Below are positions 1 through 6,686 of a stretch of 9,744 nt of DNA, piece by piece. The number at the start of each line of letters is the position of its first letter. Positions within the stretch are counted from its first letter, which is position 1. A model generated the notes under the pieces. That model made no database searches. It worked only from the letters and a program-made list of their open reading frames with translations, and was not told the origin of the DNA. The translations under genes and the position numbers were made by a program. The stretch is from CAKVLS01 sp045651685 (GTDB taxonomy: Bacteria > Bacillota > Clostridia > Christensenellales > UBA1242): NCBI GenBank assembly GCA_045651685.1, contig JAZRSV010000016.1:1-9744 (forward strand), given 5' to 3'.

Positions 1-8
1 TAATTTGC

Positions 9-37
9 TTGATATATTTTGTAGTTTTTTTTATAAT
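9..37 (+). promoter_or_regulatory. Strong sigma-A-type promoter of the surface-protein gene
   Basis: The -35 box TTGATA (9-14) and the consensus -10 box TATAAT (32-37) are separated by exactly 17 bases. The predicted start is near 44, giving a leader of about 49 bases that is almost pure A/T and ends in the ribosome binding site AGGAAG (82-87), five bases before the ATG at 93. Unlike the promoters at 4377 and 7230, this one makes an ordinary leadered transcript. No operator-like inverted repeat is obvious. Confidence 0.75.
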
Positions 38-92
38 GTAATATATAATTATACATACTATATATATTATAGATTATGAGTAGGAAGAATAG

Positions 93-3000
93 ATGAAAAG
101 ATTTAGACTTCTAACAATTTTATGTTTGGTGCTTATTATGGCATTAGGTTTTGGTATTGGTACCACGACTTATTTTGTTGCGCCAAAAGATACTGCTTAT
201 GCAGCAACAGAGCCAGAAGATACTGGCAGACCATTGTTTAGAGTTATGTTTTATATTGGCGATGTTTTCTATACCCAATATACTCTTAACCAAGGCCAAA
301 AGGTGACTAAACCAGTTAAGCGCAACGCTGCTGATACAATTGGACTAAATGCATCTGCAAACACATTTAAGTGGTTCAAAGATGGTGTAGAGTGGAACTT
401 TGATACACAAACAGTTGGCACTGCTGATATTACATTAAAACTTGATACCGGTTCTAACAAAGTTGTTTTCTTTATGGTAGAAAACGAAGACTATGACCCT
501 TCAGTTACAATTGCTAACAAAGATTATCTAATGAAAAAAGATGAGTATCGTGTTTCATTTATAACTTTGGTGACAAGTGGTGGACAAATTGCAAAACCAG
601 ACACTACAAAAGAACCTAGCAAAGTTGGTTATACTTTCTCACATTGGGGTTCTACAGCAAATGGTTCAGAATATAACTATGCATTAAGTGTAGAATCAAA
701 TATTTCTTTGTATGCAAACTTCACAAGAAATAGCTACAAAGTACAATTCTTAACAAATGGTATATTATTTAATGAACAAATGGTAAACCATGGCTCAAAA
801 GCAGTTGACCCAGGTGTGCCAACACTATCTGGTCAAATTTTCTCTCATTGGTATGTGACTGGTGACATTAACAAAACAGCTTTTGACATAGTAGAAAGAT
901 CAATCGAACAAGCATATGTTTTAGTTGCCGAATTTACCAGTGCAGAATTAACCGTAACGGTCAATTCGTTTGTATATGGCAATATATCAGACTCAGCCGG
1001 CAATGCTCTTGCAGAGTTGCCACCTGCTGTTAGTGGTAGCAATTATACATTCTACATAATGCTTAACAACAACTATAATGAGTACGCTTTTTCAAGATCA
1101 AATGTCACATTAACAGAAAATGCATATGTCTCATTCCAAGTAAAACATCCAGATGGCTCACCAGTTGGTTTATACGAAATATTAATCAGAACTGTTTCTG
1201 GTGATATTACAGTAAACATCAGTGGTGTAACAATTAACAAATACGATGTCACAATTACTTCTATTGCTGGTTTAGATATGACAGTGCTTTCTAGCGATTA
1301 TACCAATACCGGCAATGTTTATACACTAGACTTTTTATCAGCATTTACTTTTAAGTTGGCAATCAATGCTAATTATGAAAAGGTAGAAGGTTCAACAATA
1401 ACAGTTTCTAACTGTACATATGATGAAATTACTCAAACCTATACTCTTGACACTGACAATGCAGACAAAACAATCATTATCGGTGGTGATGTAAGAGAGG
1501 TTGTTTCTATAACTCTAGTAGGTGTAGAAGATCTTACTATTATCATGAGCACATATGATGATATTATCTCATATGATGAAGATAACTTCTTCTACCGTGT
1601 AGAAAAAGGCAAATCAATTGTTTTCGAAGCTATAGAAAAAGAGGGTTATTCTATTAAGACAGTTGTTAACGCAGACAAAACAGCTGTTGGTTATAGAGTT
1701 AACGCAAACGAAGAAAAAGAAGTTACCTTTACTGTTGTACCAATCACAAGTATTAAAGTACCAGCATCTATTGTTGGTGTAACTACATATTCTGGTAGCA
1801 ATATGATATCAAACAGCTATGATATAGATAGCAGAATGAATATCTTTGTTATGCAAGTTGGTACAGACCTTACATTAAATTTCATAATGAAGGCAGAGTA
1901 TACACAAGCTGTATTAGAAATTTTAAGCGACATGGGCAATGTTGTTGATGTTGATGGCTTCCCACAAGTTGTTATTAAAGACATAAGAGATGTGACAACA
2001 CTAACAATAACAGAGCCTACAAAAAATAGATACACAGCAACATTAACTAACAATGCTATGGTACAACTTTCTGATGCTGCAGGCGCAGGTAGAGTCACCC
2101 ATGGCGAAAGTTTGGTTATTAATATTCAAAAATTACCAGCATATAGCAATGCGGCTATAACTCCAGACAATGTTACTATTTTGGGACCATATACCGGTTA
2201 TGCTATAGCTAATGATTATTCTACAATGACAATTAGTGGTGTTACTGGCGCAATTACTGTCTATATAGAAAATCTTGTAAAAAACAAATATTCTGTTACC
2301 CTAAACAGTAGTGATGTTTATGGTACATTAACATCTACTAATGCATTAATCGAATATGATGGTAGTTTTACATTCTTGGTTAGCTTAAAAGAACCTTATT
2401 CAAAAACTATCATTACAAGAGATATTTTTAATATCACTTCTAATGCAAGTGGTTTATCTGTAGGCAACGATGTGACAATTAGTACATCTACAGTTGTTAT
2501 TTCTAACATTACAGAAAGTTTAACAGTAAGCATAAAAGACCTAAATCTTAATACTTACAAAATGCGTTTGCCAGCATCAGTTTCTGGACAATATTCTGTA
2601 CTTTGTTCTAACGATACTATCACATACGGACAAGATTTTGTATTTACAATTACTTTAGAAAGAGCATATACCAAAAACGCAGAAACAATGTCTGTCACAA
2701 GAAAAATTGGTGCTTCTGCAGTAGAAGTTCAACCTACTATCGCAGGTGCAGTTTTGACATATACTGTACCAAACATTACTAACGAATATACATTTAGCGT
2801 TTCTACCTTGACACCAAATATCTATACTGTAGAATTTTATGACTCTGACCCAGTAGAGCTAAAGAGTTCTCAAAGGGTTCAAGATGGTAAAACATTGCTT
2901 ACTATACCTGATATTCAAAAAGAAGGTAGCACATTTAACTATTGGGCATATGACTTGGCAGGAACATTGCAAGTTAACTTTAGCAATGCTATCTACGAAG

Positions 3001-4325
3001 ATTTCGTATGTTATGCTATATTCTCTACTCAAAGATTTACAGTAACATTTATTGACTATCAAGGTTCTAGAACAGTGCCTGTTTATTATGGCAAGCGCTG
3101 CGAAGCTCTTGAAATAAGAGAAAAGACAGGTTGGGATGTTTCTTACTGGGAAGTAGAAGATGGCTACAACCTAAACTCAGTTAAAGATGACTTTACAGTT
3201 ACTGCTATTTATATTCAAAATACTTATGTAGTTTTATTTAAGAATGGCGACACAATACATAGCAGACAACTTATTTTACATGGCAATGGTGCAACAGCTC
3301 CAGAAAATCCAAGTAGGAGAGGTCATACATTTGTTAGATGGAATCGTAATTTTGACAACATAACTCAAGATACAACCATCGAAGCAATATTTGATGTTAT
3401 ACCTTATACTGTTTACTTCTACAATGCAAGCAATAGCAATACATTGATGCTAAATTATCAAGTAAACTACGGACAACCAATTATTGAGCCACAACAACAC
3501 GCAACAGAGCGTAGCAAGTATAAATTTAGATACACAGACTTAGAAGACAGCTCTATCATATACGACATTGACAAAACTCTAGAAGATGGATATGTTCTAG
3601 AAGGTTGGTATGCAGACGAGCACTTGTCTTTGAGATATAACTTTGACGAGCCTGTCACAAAAGATGTTCATATCTATGGCAACTTAAAGTTAACAAAGAT
3701 GCTTGTCACATTCTATGTTGATGGCAAGTTCTATACAGAAAAATCTGTAGACTATAAAGGTGACTTAATTAATGTCCCTGCAGTACCAAGAAAAGTTGGT
3801 TATGATCAAGTAGCGCCACAATGGGTTATCAGAGGTGGTCGAACCGATTATAATTATGTGACAACTGATCTTGCTGTAGATGCTGTATATCAAATTAATA
3901 AGTATACAATAAAATTTGTCTTCCCGGGTGGTAAAGAGCAATATACTCGTACAATCACTCATGGTGGTACAATACCTAATATTCCACTACCTGCGACACG
4001 CTTTGGTGAAATAGTAATATATAATAGAGATGCTGCAAGATATGTCACACAAGATGCAACTGTTTATATAACAGTTATTGATCTTATGCCATATCTAACA
4101 GGCGCCGGCGCAGCTGGTGCACTTGGCCTTGTTGTATTGTTTATGGCGATAGGCATATCTGCTCTAAAACATAGCCATCAAGATACCAAGAAGATGGAGC
4201 AATTAATAAAAGATATTAGAGATCAAGATAAGCGTCTAACAGAAATCAACGAGAGAAGACTAAAAGCTCAAGTAGATGCAGAAATGCAACGCAAAGAGAG
4301 AATAAACAAAAATAGATTCTTATAA
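93..4325 (+). CDS. Giant secreted, membrane-anchored InlB-type repeat protein
   Basis: This 1410-residue surface protein has unknown ligand and function. Residues 1-37 form a signal peptide: basic MKRFR start, hydrophobic core about 6-30, and an AYA cleavage motif at 35-37. Beta-repeats follow. Residues about 48-130 resemble one degenerate unit, 153-210 and 216-282 are two InlB B-repeat (Listeria-Bacteroides repeat, Flg_new) units, about 285-911 is a series of units near 90 residues, and 911-1327 holds six more InlB-type units, with signatures such as GYTFSHW, RGHTFVRW and GYVLEGWY. Residues about 1332-1357 are one transmembrane helix, followed by a charged, coiled-coil-like tail of about 50 residues (1361-1410) that should be cytoplasmic. 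There is no LPXTG sorting motif, S-layer homology domain or visible enzyme domain, and cysteines are few. The start is fixed by the signal peptide and AGGAAG at 82-87. The gene has its own promoter and terminator, so it is probably monocistronic. Roles in adhesion or as an envelope scaffold are inference from repeat type only. Confidence 0.9.
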   Translation: MKRFRLLTILCLVLIMALGFGIGTTTYFVAPKDTAYAATEPEDTGRPLFRVMFYIGDVFYTQYTLNQGQKVTKPVKRNAADTIGLNASANTFKWFKDGVEWNFDTQTVGTADITLKLDTGSNKVVFFMVENEDYDPSVTIANKDYLMKKDEYRVSFITLVTSGGQIAKPDTTKEPSKVGYTFSHWGSTANGSEYNYALSVESNISLYANFTRNSYKVQFLTNGILFNEQMVNHGSKAVDPGVPTLSGQIFSHWYVTGDINKTAFDIVERSIEQAYVLVAEFTSAELTVTVNSFVYGNISDSAGNALAELPPAVSGSNYTFYIMLNNNYNEYAFSRSNVTLTENAYVSFQVKHPDGSPVGLYEILIRTVSGDITVNISGVTINKYDVTITSIAGLDMTVLSSDYTNTGNVYTLDFLSAFTFKLAINANYEKVEGSTITVSNCTYDEITQTYTLDTDNADKTIIIGGDVREVVSITLVGVEDLTIIMSTYDDIISYDEDNFFYRVEKGKSIVFEAIEKEGYSIKTVVNADKTAVGYRVNANEEKEVTFTVVPITSIKVPASIVGVTTYSGSNMISNSYDIDSRMNIFVMQVGTDLTLNFIMKAEYTQAVLEILSDMGNVVDVDGFPQVVIKDIRDVTTLTITEPTKNRYTATLTNNAMVQLSDAAGAGRVTHGESLVINIQKLPAYSNAAITPDNVTILGPYTGYAIANDYSTMTISGVTGAITVYIENLVKNKYSVTLNSSDVYGTLTSTNALIEYDGSFTFLVSLKEPYSKTIITRDIFNITSNASGLSVGNDVTISTSTVVISNITESLTVSIKDLNLNTYKMRLPASVSGQYSVLCSNDTITYGQDFVFTITLERAYTKNAETMSVTRKIGASAVEVQPTIAGAVLTYTVPNITNEYTFSVSTLTPNIYTVEFYDSDPVELKSSQRVQDGKTLLTIPDIQKEGSTFNYWAYDLAGTLQVNFSNAIYEDFVCYAIFSTQRFTVTFIDYQGSRTVPVYYGKRCEALEIREKTGWDVSYWEVEDGYNLNSVKDDFTVTAIYIQNTYVVLFKNGDTIHSRQLILHGNGATAPENPSRRGHTFVRWNRNFDNITQDTTIEAIFDVIPYTVYFYNASNSNTLMLNYQVNYGQPIIEPQQHATERSKYKFRYTDLEDSSIIYDIDKTLEDGYVLEGWYADEHLSLRYNFDEPVTKDVHIYGNLKLTKMLVTFYVDGKFYTEKSVDYKGDLINVPAVPRKVGYDQVAPQWVIRGGRTDYNYVTTDLAVDAVYQINKYTIKFVFPGGKEQYTRTITHGGTIPNIPLPATRFGEIVIYNRDAARYVTQDATVYITVIDLMPYLTGAGAAGALGLVVLFMAIGISALKHSHQDTKKMEQLIKDIRDQDKRLTEINERRLKAQVDAEMQRKERINKNRFL
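549..938 (+). repeat. N-terminal InlB-type B-repeat pair (residues 153-282)
   Basis: Two units of about 60 residues each follow the InlB/Flg_new pattern: a Y-x-V-x-F strand, a hydrophobic stretch with a glycine turn, a G-x-x-F-S-H-W core (GYTFSHW at 179-185, IFSHWY at 249-254), and a closing strand ending in A-x-F-T. The family is known from Listeria InlB and many gut surface proteins as a beta-grasp-like spacer or ligand module. The units are divergent in DNA sequence, so this is protein-level repetition and not a recent tandem duplication. Confidence 0.75.
945..2822 (+). repeat. Central series of about seven units near 90 residues (residues 285-910)
   Basis: The last three units are clearest and begin at Y647, Y733 and Y822, with the next block at Y911, giving spacings of 86, 89 and 89 residues. 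Each has an aromatic-led strand, then a G-E/S/Q turn with alternating hydrophobics and an aromatic (GESLVINIQKLPAYS, GSFTFLVSLKEPYS, GQDFVFTITLERAYT), and ends in an I-x-x-[IV]-T...T/F-x-[VI] strand (ISGVTGAITVYI, ISNITESLTVSI, VPNITNEYTFSV). Weaker copies appear to start near 285, 384, 470 and 553. The pattern predicts a string of beta-sandwich domains. I do not recognise a named family. Confidence 0.6.
2823..4073 (+). repeat. C-terminal block of six InlB-type repeats (residues 911-1327)
   Basis: Six consecutive units start near residues 911, 982, 1045, 1105, 1204 and 1271, each opening with a Y/F-T-V-x-F-type strand and most containing a G-x-x-[FV]-x-x-W core (for example RGHTFVRW near 1086 and GYVLEGWY near 1166). 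The unit at 1105 is expanded to about 95 residues by an insertion before its W core. The last unit, next to the membrane helix, has lost the tryptophan and is the most degenerate. This block would form the membrane-proximal stalk. Confidence 0.7.
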
Positions 4326-4330
4326 CATAG

Positions 4331-4367
4331 TAAGTGACATATAGCAATATATGTCACTTATTTTTTT
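4331..4367 (+). terminator. Intrinsic terminator of the surface-protein gene
   Basis: A perfect 13-bp inverted repeat (4331-4343 pairs with 4348-4360) closes on a GCAA loop of GNRA type and is followed by seven T residues (4361-4367). It begins five bases after the stop codon. An upstream in-frame ATG at 4334 lies inside this hairpin, which argues against that ATG being the start of yigZ. Confidence 0.93.
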
Positions 4368-4376
4368 GCAAAATGA

Positions 4377-4405
4377 TTGTTAAAAAAAATGGCTTTTGTT
4401 ATAAT
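4377..4405 (+). promoter_or_regulatory. Promoter of yigZ-recX-acpS, predicted to give a leaderless mRNA
   Basis: The -35 box is TTGTTA (4377-4382), the spacer is 17 bases, and the -10 box is the consensus TATAAT (4400-4405) with an upstream TG at 4397-4398, making it an extended -10. Six bases (4406-4411) separate the -10 from the ATG at 4412, so the expected +1 is the A of that ATG. No Shine-Dalgarno sequence lies upstream of it. The promoter starts only ten bases after the T-tract of the preceding terminator. Confidence 0.78.
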
Positions 4406-4411
4406 AAAAAT

Positions 4412-5041
4412 ATGGACAAAACCTTACAAGTAGTTGGCAATACCGATAGCAAAATGCAAGTTATAAACAAATCAAAGTTTATAGCGATGATTTTTGATGC
4501 AGACAAAACTACTTATCAAGATATACTAAAACAAATAAAAAGAGATCACTTGTCTAGTACTCATATTTGCTATGCGTATCGCTTTTGCAATACTGATCTT
4601 AATAATTATATCAATGGCGAACTTGATATAGCGCAAGGATATTTTGATGATGGCGAACCAAGTGGCACTGCAGGTGCACCTATATTAAAAGCTATTGTTG
4701 ATAGCAATTTGGTCAACACTCTTATCGTAGTTGTTAGATATTTTGGTGGGGTAAAGTTGGGCGCTGCTGGCCTTATTAAGGCGTACAAAAGTTCTGCCGA
4801 ACTTGTCACACAAGGCCAAAAAACGCTGTCATTAAGGTCTTGTTATCAACTAGACATAACATATTCTCAATACAATATGTTAAACAACTTTTTTACAAAT
4901 AATAATGTTATAGTATATGACAAAAGTTTTGATAATAATGTTTGTGTTAAAATTGCCGTAGAGGATAAAAAACATTATGACTATATTATTAGCAATATAG
5001 GTCAAGACTGTACCAAGTATTTGGGAGAAAAATTTGTATGA
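4412..5041 (+). CDS. yigZ: YigZ / IMPACT-family protein (UPF0029)
   Basis: This 209-residue protein matches the bacterial YigZ family in length and layout. The N-terminal IMPACT domain (about 1-130) carries KSKFIA (20-25), YFDDGEPSGTAGAPI (77-91) and the UPF0029 signature ending in VVRYFGGVKLG (107-117), followed by the GLIKAY stretch. The C-terminal part (about 143-209) fits the ferredoxin-like DUF1949 domain. Eukaryotic IMPACT binds the Gcn1 translation-control factor; the bacterial function is not settled, and a ribosome- or RNA-related role is family inference. I chose ATG 4412 because the 26 codons upstream run through the terminator and promoter, and homologues begin near here. Its stop overlaps the recX start in ATGA (5038-5041), indicating translational coupling. 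There is no ribosome binding site, in line with leaderless translation. Confidence 0.9.
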   Translation: MDKTLQVVGNTDSKMQVINKSKFIAMIFDADKTTYQDILKQIKRDHLSSTHICYAYRFCNTDLNNYINGELDIAQGYFDDGEPSGTAGAPILKAIVDSNLVNTLIVVVRYFGGVKLGAAGLIKAYKSSAELVTQGQKTLSLRSCYQLDITYSQYNMLNNFFTNNNVIVYDKSFDNNVCVKIAVEDKKHYDYIISNIGQDCTKYLGEKFV

Positions 5042-5652
5042 TAATAACAAAAATGCAAAAACAAGTTAGGTCAAATGAGCGCTTTAATATATATCTAGAC
5101 AATAGCTACTATTGTGCATTAACTGCAGAGTGTATAGTCAAAGCTGGCTTAAAAGAAGGCCTAGATGTAGAAAGAGAATATATAGATAATCTGCAATTTG
5201 AGTCAGAAAAGCAAACAGCTCTTACAAAAACTGTTAGTTATCTTGGCAAAAAGCTAAAAACAAAAAAAGAACTAATAACATATCTAAAAGGCAAAGGATA
5301 TGTCGATACAATTATAGATTATGTTTTGGACATGTTGTCACAATACGGATATGTCGACGACGAATATTATAGCAAAACTTATATTAAGTCAAATTTGCAC
5401 GGCAAGGGCAAAAAACTATTAGCACTTAACCTTAAGCAAAAAGGCGTGGCAGATAACATAGTGCAAGACTCTATCGCCGAGATCGGTGACGAAAGAGAAG
5501 TTGTTATGACTCTCGCCGAAAAATATTTGAAAAACAAAGAAAAAAACGATCAAACAGCACAAAAGTTATATAGATTTTTGTACTCTAGAGGTTTTGGCAA
5601 TGAAGATATAATGTTTGCAATAAAAACTCTTATTAAGGATATAGAAGAATAA
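5038..5652 (+). CDS. recX: RecX, regulatory protein of RecA
   Basis: At 204 residues this fits Firmicutes RecX, a cytoplasmic protein that binds the RecA filament on DNA and limits its activity. The N-terminal part (about 15-50, with NIYLDNSYYCALTAECI) is the small strand-rich extension typical of Gram-positive RecX. Three helical repeats follow, about 58-105 (KTKKELITYLKGKGY), 106-150 (GYVDDEYYSKTYI, then KKLLALNLKQKGV), and 155-203 ending in KLYRFLYSRGFGNEDI. The start overlaps the yigZ stop by four bases, with GGGAG at 5023-5027 as ribosome binding site. It is the middle gene of the yigZ-recX-acpS unit. recA itself is not in the window. Confidence 0.93.
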   Translation: MIITKMQKQVRSNERFNIYLDNSYYCALTAECIVKAGLKEGLDVEREYIDNLQFESEKQTALTKTVSYLGKKLKTKKELITYLKGKGYVDTIIDYVLDMLSQYGYVDDEYYSKTYIKSNLHGKGKKLLALNLKQKGVADNIVQDSIAEIGDEREVVMTLAEKYLKNKEKNDQTAQKLYRFLYSRGFGNEDIMFAIKTLIKDIEE

Positions 5653-6020
5653 TGATGGAAATTGGTGTAGATATAATAGAAGTACAACGCTTTGAAAACA
5701 TGGCAAAAGATGAAAACAAACTACTAACTTTGTTTACTCAAAAAGAAGTAGATTATTTTGCCAAATATAACAACAATCTAGAGCATATCGCTGGCTTTTT
5801 TGCTTGCAAAGAGGCCGTGGCAAAAGCGTTTAAGACAGGTTTTAATGCAGAGATTTTGCCTAGAGAAATAGAAATTTTGCATTATCCTACTGGCGCACCT
5901 TTTGTTTCGTTTAAGGGTGGAGCAAAGGCGTTTTTTGAACAATATTATAAAGATATAGATGTCTCTATATCTCACAACAAAACACAAGCTATGGCTGTAT
6001 GTATTTTAGAAAAAAAATAA
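5652..6020 (+). CDS. acpS: Holo-[acyl-carrier-protein] synthase
   Basis: AcpS transfers the 4'-phosphopantetheine arm of CoA onto a serine of apo-ACP, which activates ACP for fatty-acid synthesis. The 122 residues match the family length. The N-terminal GVDIIEV carries the metal-binding Asp7; ACKEAVAKAF (51-60) holds the conserved Lys53, the metal-binding Glu54 and Lys58; VSISH (104-108) is the C-terminal signature. The Arg that often precedes FAAKEA is Phe49 here, a change I believe also occurs in other clostridial members. The recX stop TAA and this ATG share one base (5652). A second ATG at 5655 would give MEIGVD and is equally possible. The ribosome binding site is weak (AGAAG), so translation probably depends on coupling to recX. 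Confidence 0.95.
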   Translation: MMEIGVDIIEVQRFENMAKDENKLLTLFTQKEVDYFAKYNNNLEHIAGFFACKEAVAKAFKTGFNAEILPREIEILHYPTGAPFVSFKGGAKAFFEQYYKDIDVSISHNKTQAMAVCILEKK

Positions 6021-6060
6021 TAGCTTATGCATAAAATATCGACTTTTGTCGCAAAGTAAT

Positions 6061-6088
6061 AAAGAGCATTAACATGCTCTTTTTTTTG
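6061..6088 (+). terminator. Intrinsic terminator of the yigZ-recX-acpS operon
   Basis: AAAGAGCAT (6061-6069) pairs with ATGCTCTTT (6074-6082) around a TAAC loop, and T residues run from 6080 to 6088. It lies 40 bases past the acpS stop. Two smaller symmetric elements precede it: the palindrome TTATGCATAA (6025-6034) and a CGAC-TTTT-GTCG hairpin (6040-6051). Confidence 0.88.
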
Positions 6089-6098
6089 TTTATAAAAT
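6069..6098 (+). promoter_or_regulatory. Possible promoter of the orf60-mazF pair
   Basis: TTAACA (6069-6074), inside the loop region of the acpS terminator, could act as -35 for TAAAAT (6093-6098, spacer 18) or TATAAA (6091-6096, spacer 16), with the terminator T-tract forming the spacer. The start would be near 6103-6105, giving a leader of about 14 bases with a GGGG ribosome binding site (6106-6109). This is weaker than the other promoters here; read-through from acpS is the alternative. Confidence 0.4.
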
Positions 6099-6117
6099 TA
6101 TTTGTGGGGTAAAATTT

Positions 6118-6300
6118 ATGAAAGATAAAAACACTTTAACACCATTGAACAATTATTGTGAGCATTCGCATAATATGAGTAAGAGCACAAATGTATATAA
6201 TAGCAAAATGTACAAAGAATTAACGCGTTGTCTAGATGGCGAATTTTTATCTCTTGAAAATCAAGCTTTTTTTAACTACGAAAAATGGCTAACAAAATAA
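6118..6300 (+). CDS. Small ORF in the antitoxin position upstream of mazF
   Basis: I do not recognise this 60-residue protein. Its first 30 residues are polar and rich in Asn, Ser and Thr, with H/C residues (YCEHSH at 13-18), and look disordered. Residues about 31-60 look helical and amphipathic with acidic and aromatic residues (MYKELTRCLDGEF, then FFNYEKWLTK). A GGGG ribosome binding site precedes the ATG by eight bases, and an in-frame stop lies upstream at 6070, so no longer start exists. The mazF ribosome binding site overlaps its stop codon, implying coupled translation. In Bacillus this slot holds NdoAI, a ribbon-helix-helix antitoxin of about 93 residues. I cannot see that DNA-binding fold here; only the final half could loosely match the toxin-binding tail of NdoAI, and that match may be chance. 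A candidate antitoxin by context only. Confidence 0.65.
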   Translation: MKDKNTLTPLNNYCEHSHNMSKSTNVYNSKMYKELTRCLDGEFLSLENQAFFNYEKWLTK

Positions 6301-6309
6301 AGGAGTTTT

Positions 6310-6651
6310 ATGATAAAAAGGGGAGATATTTTTTATGCAGACTTAAGTCCCGTTGTAGGTAGTGAGCAAGGTGGTATAAGACCTATATTGATAGTGCAAA
6401 ATGATATTGGCAACAAGTATAGTCCGACCATTATAGCCGCTGCCATAACAAGCAAACTAGACAAAGCAAAATTGCCTACACACATAGAACTTTCTGCATT
6501 AGAATATGGCCTAGAAAAAGATTCTGTAGTGCTTTTAGAACAAATACGAACCATCGACAAAATGCGCTTAAAACAAAAAATAGCGACTTTGTCAGATGAA
6601 AAAATGCAACAAGTAAGCAAAGCTATGATGATTAGCTTGGGAGTTATATAA
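6310..6651 (+). CDS. mazF: EndoA / MazF-type mRNA interferase toxin
   Basis: At 113 residues this is very close to Bacillus subtilis EndoA (NdoA), a sequence-specific endoribonuclease that cuts single-stranded mRNA and is held inactive by its antitoxin. The start MIKRGDIFYADLSPVVGSEQ and the stretch GGIRPILIVQND (21-32) are hallmarks of the family. The catalytic residues known from EndoA, Arg25 and Thr48, correspond to Arg24 and Thr47 here (AAAITSK), so the enzyme should be active. DSVVLLEQIRTIDK (71-84) is also conserved. Bacillus EndoA cuts at UACAU; sharing of that specificity is inference. A strong AAAGGAG (6299-6305) overlaps the stop of the upstream ORF. The order acpS, small ORF, mazF mirrors acpS-ydcC-alr-ndoAI-ndoA of Bacillus with ydcC and alr missing. 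Confidence 0.95.
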   Translation: MIKRGDIFYADLSPVVGSEQGGIRPILIVQNDIGNKYSPTIIAAAITSKLDKAKLPTHIELSALEYGLEKDSVVLLEQIRTIDKMRLKQKIATLSDEKMQQVSKAMMISLGVI

Positions 6652-6685
6652 AAAAAAGAAGGGTTAAAAATATCCCTTCTTTTTT
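6652..6685. terminator. Bidirectional terminator between mazF and the Nudix gene
   Basis: A 12-bp perfect inverted repeat (6652-6663 with 6674-6685) has a GAAGGG/CCCTTC core, an A-run on its left side, a T-run on its right side and a 10-base A/T loop. It works as an intrinsic terminator in either direction and lies directly between the mazF stop (6651) and the minus-strand Nudix stop (6687). Confidence 0.85.
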
Positions 6686-6686
6686 A

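Noticed and set aside
44..4325. About a dozen UACAU sites (the Bacillus EndoA target) in the surface-protein mRNA, including one in its leader at 52-56
   Set aside because: By-eye count is only modestly above what an AT-rich 4.2-kb sequence should contain by chance (roughly eight), and the specificity of this MazF is unknown.
4334..4411. In-frame 26-codon N-terminal extension of yigZ starting at ATG 4334
   Set aside because: It lies within the terminator hairpin and the promoter, has no ribosome binding site and extends beyond the usual start of YigZ proteins.
292..4822. The 11-base string CAAGGCCAAAA occurring in both the surface-protein gene (near 292) and yigZ (near 4813)
   Set aside because: Both copies sit in coding sequence for the same Gln-Gly-Gln residues with the same codon preferences; no sign of a mobile or recombination repeat.
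6333..6620. 95-codon open frame on the minus strand inside mazF
   Set aside because: It is the antisense shadow of a highly conserved gene, with no ribosome binding site or family signature.
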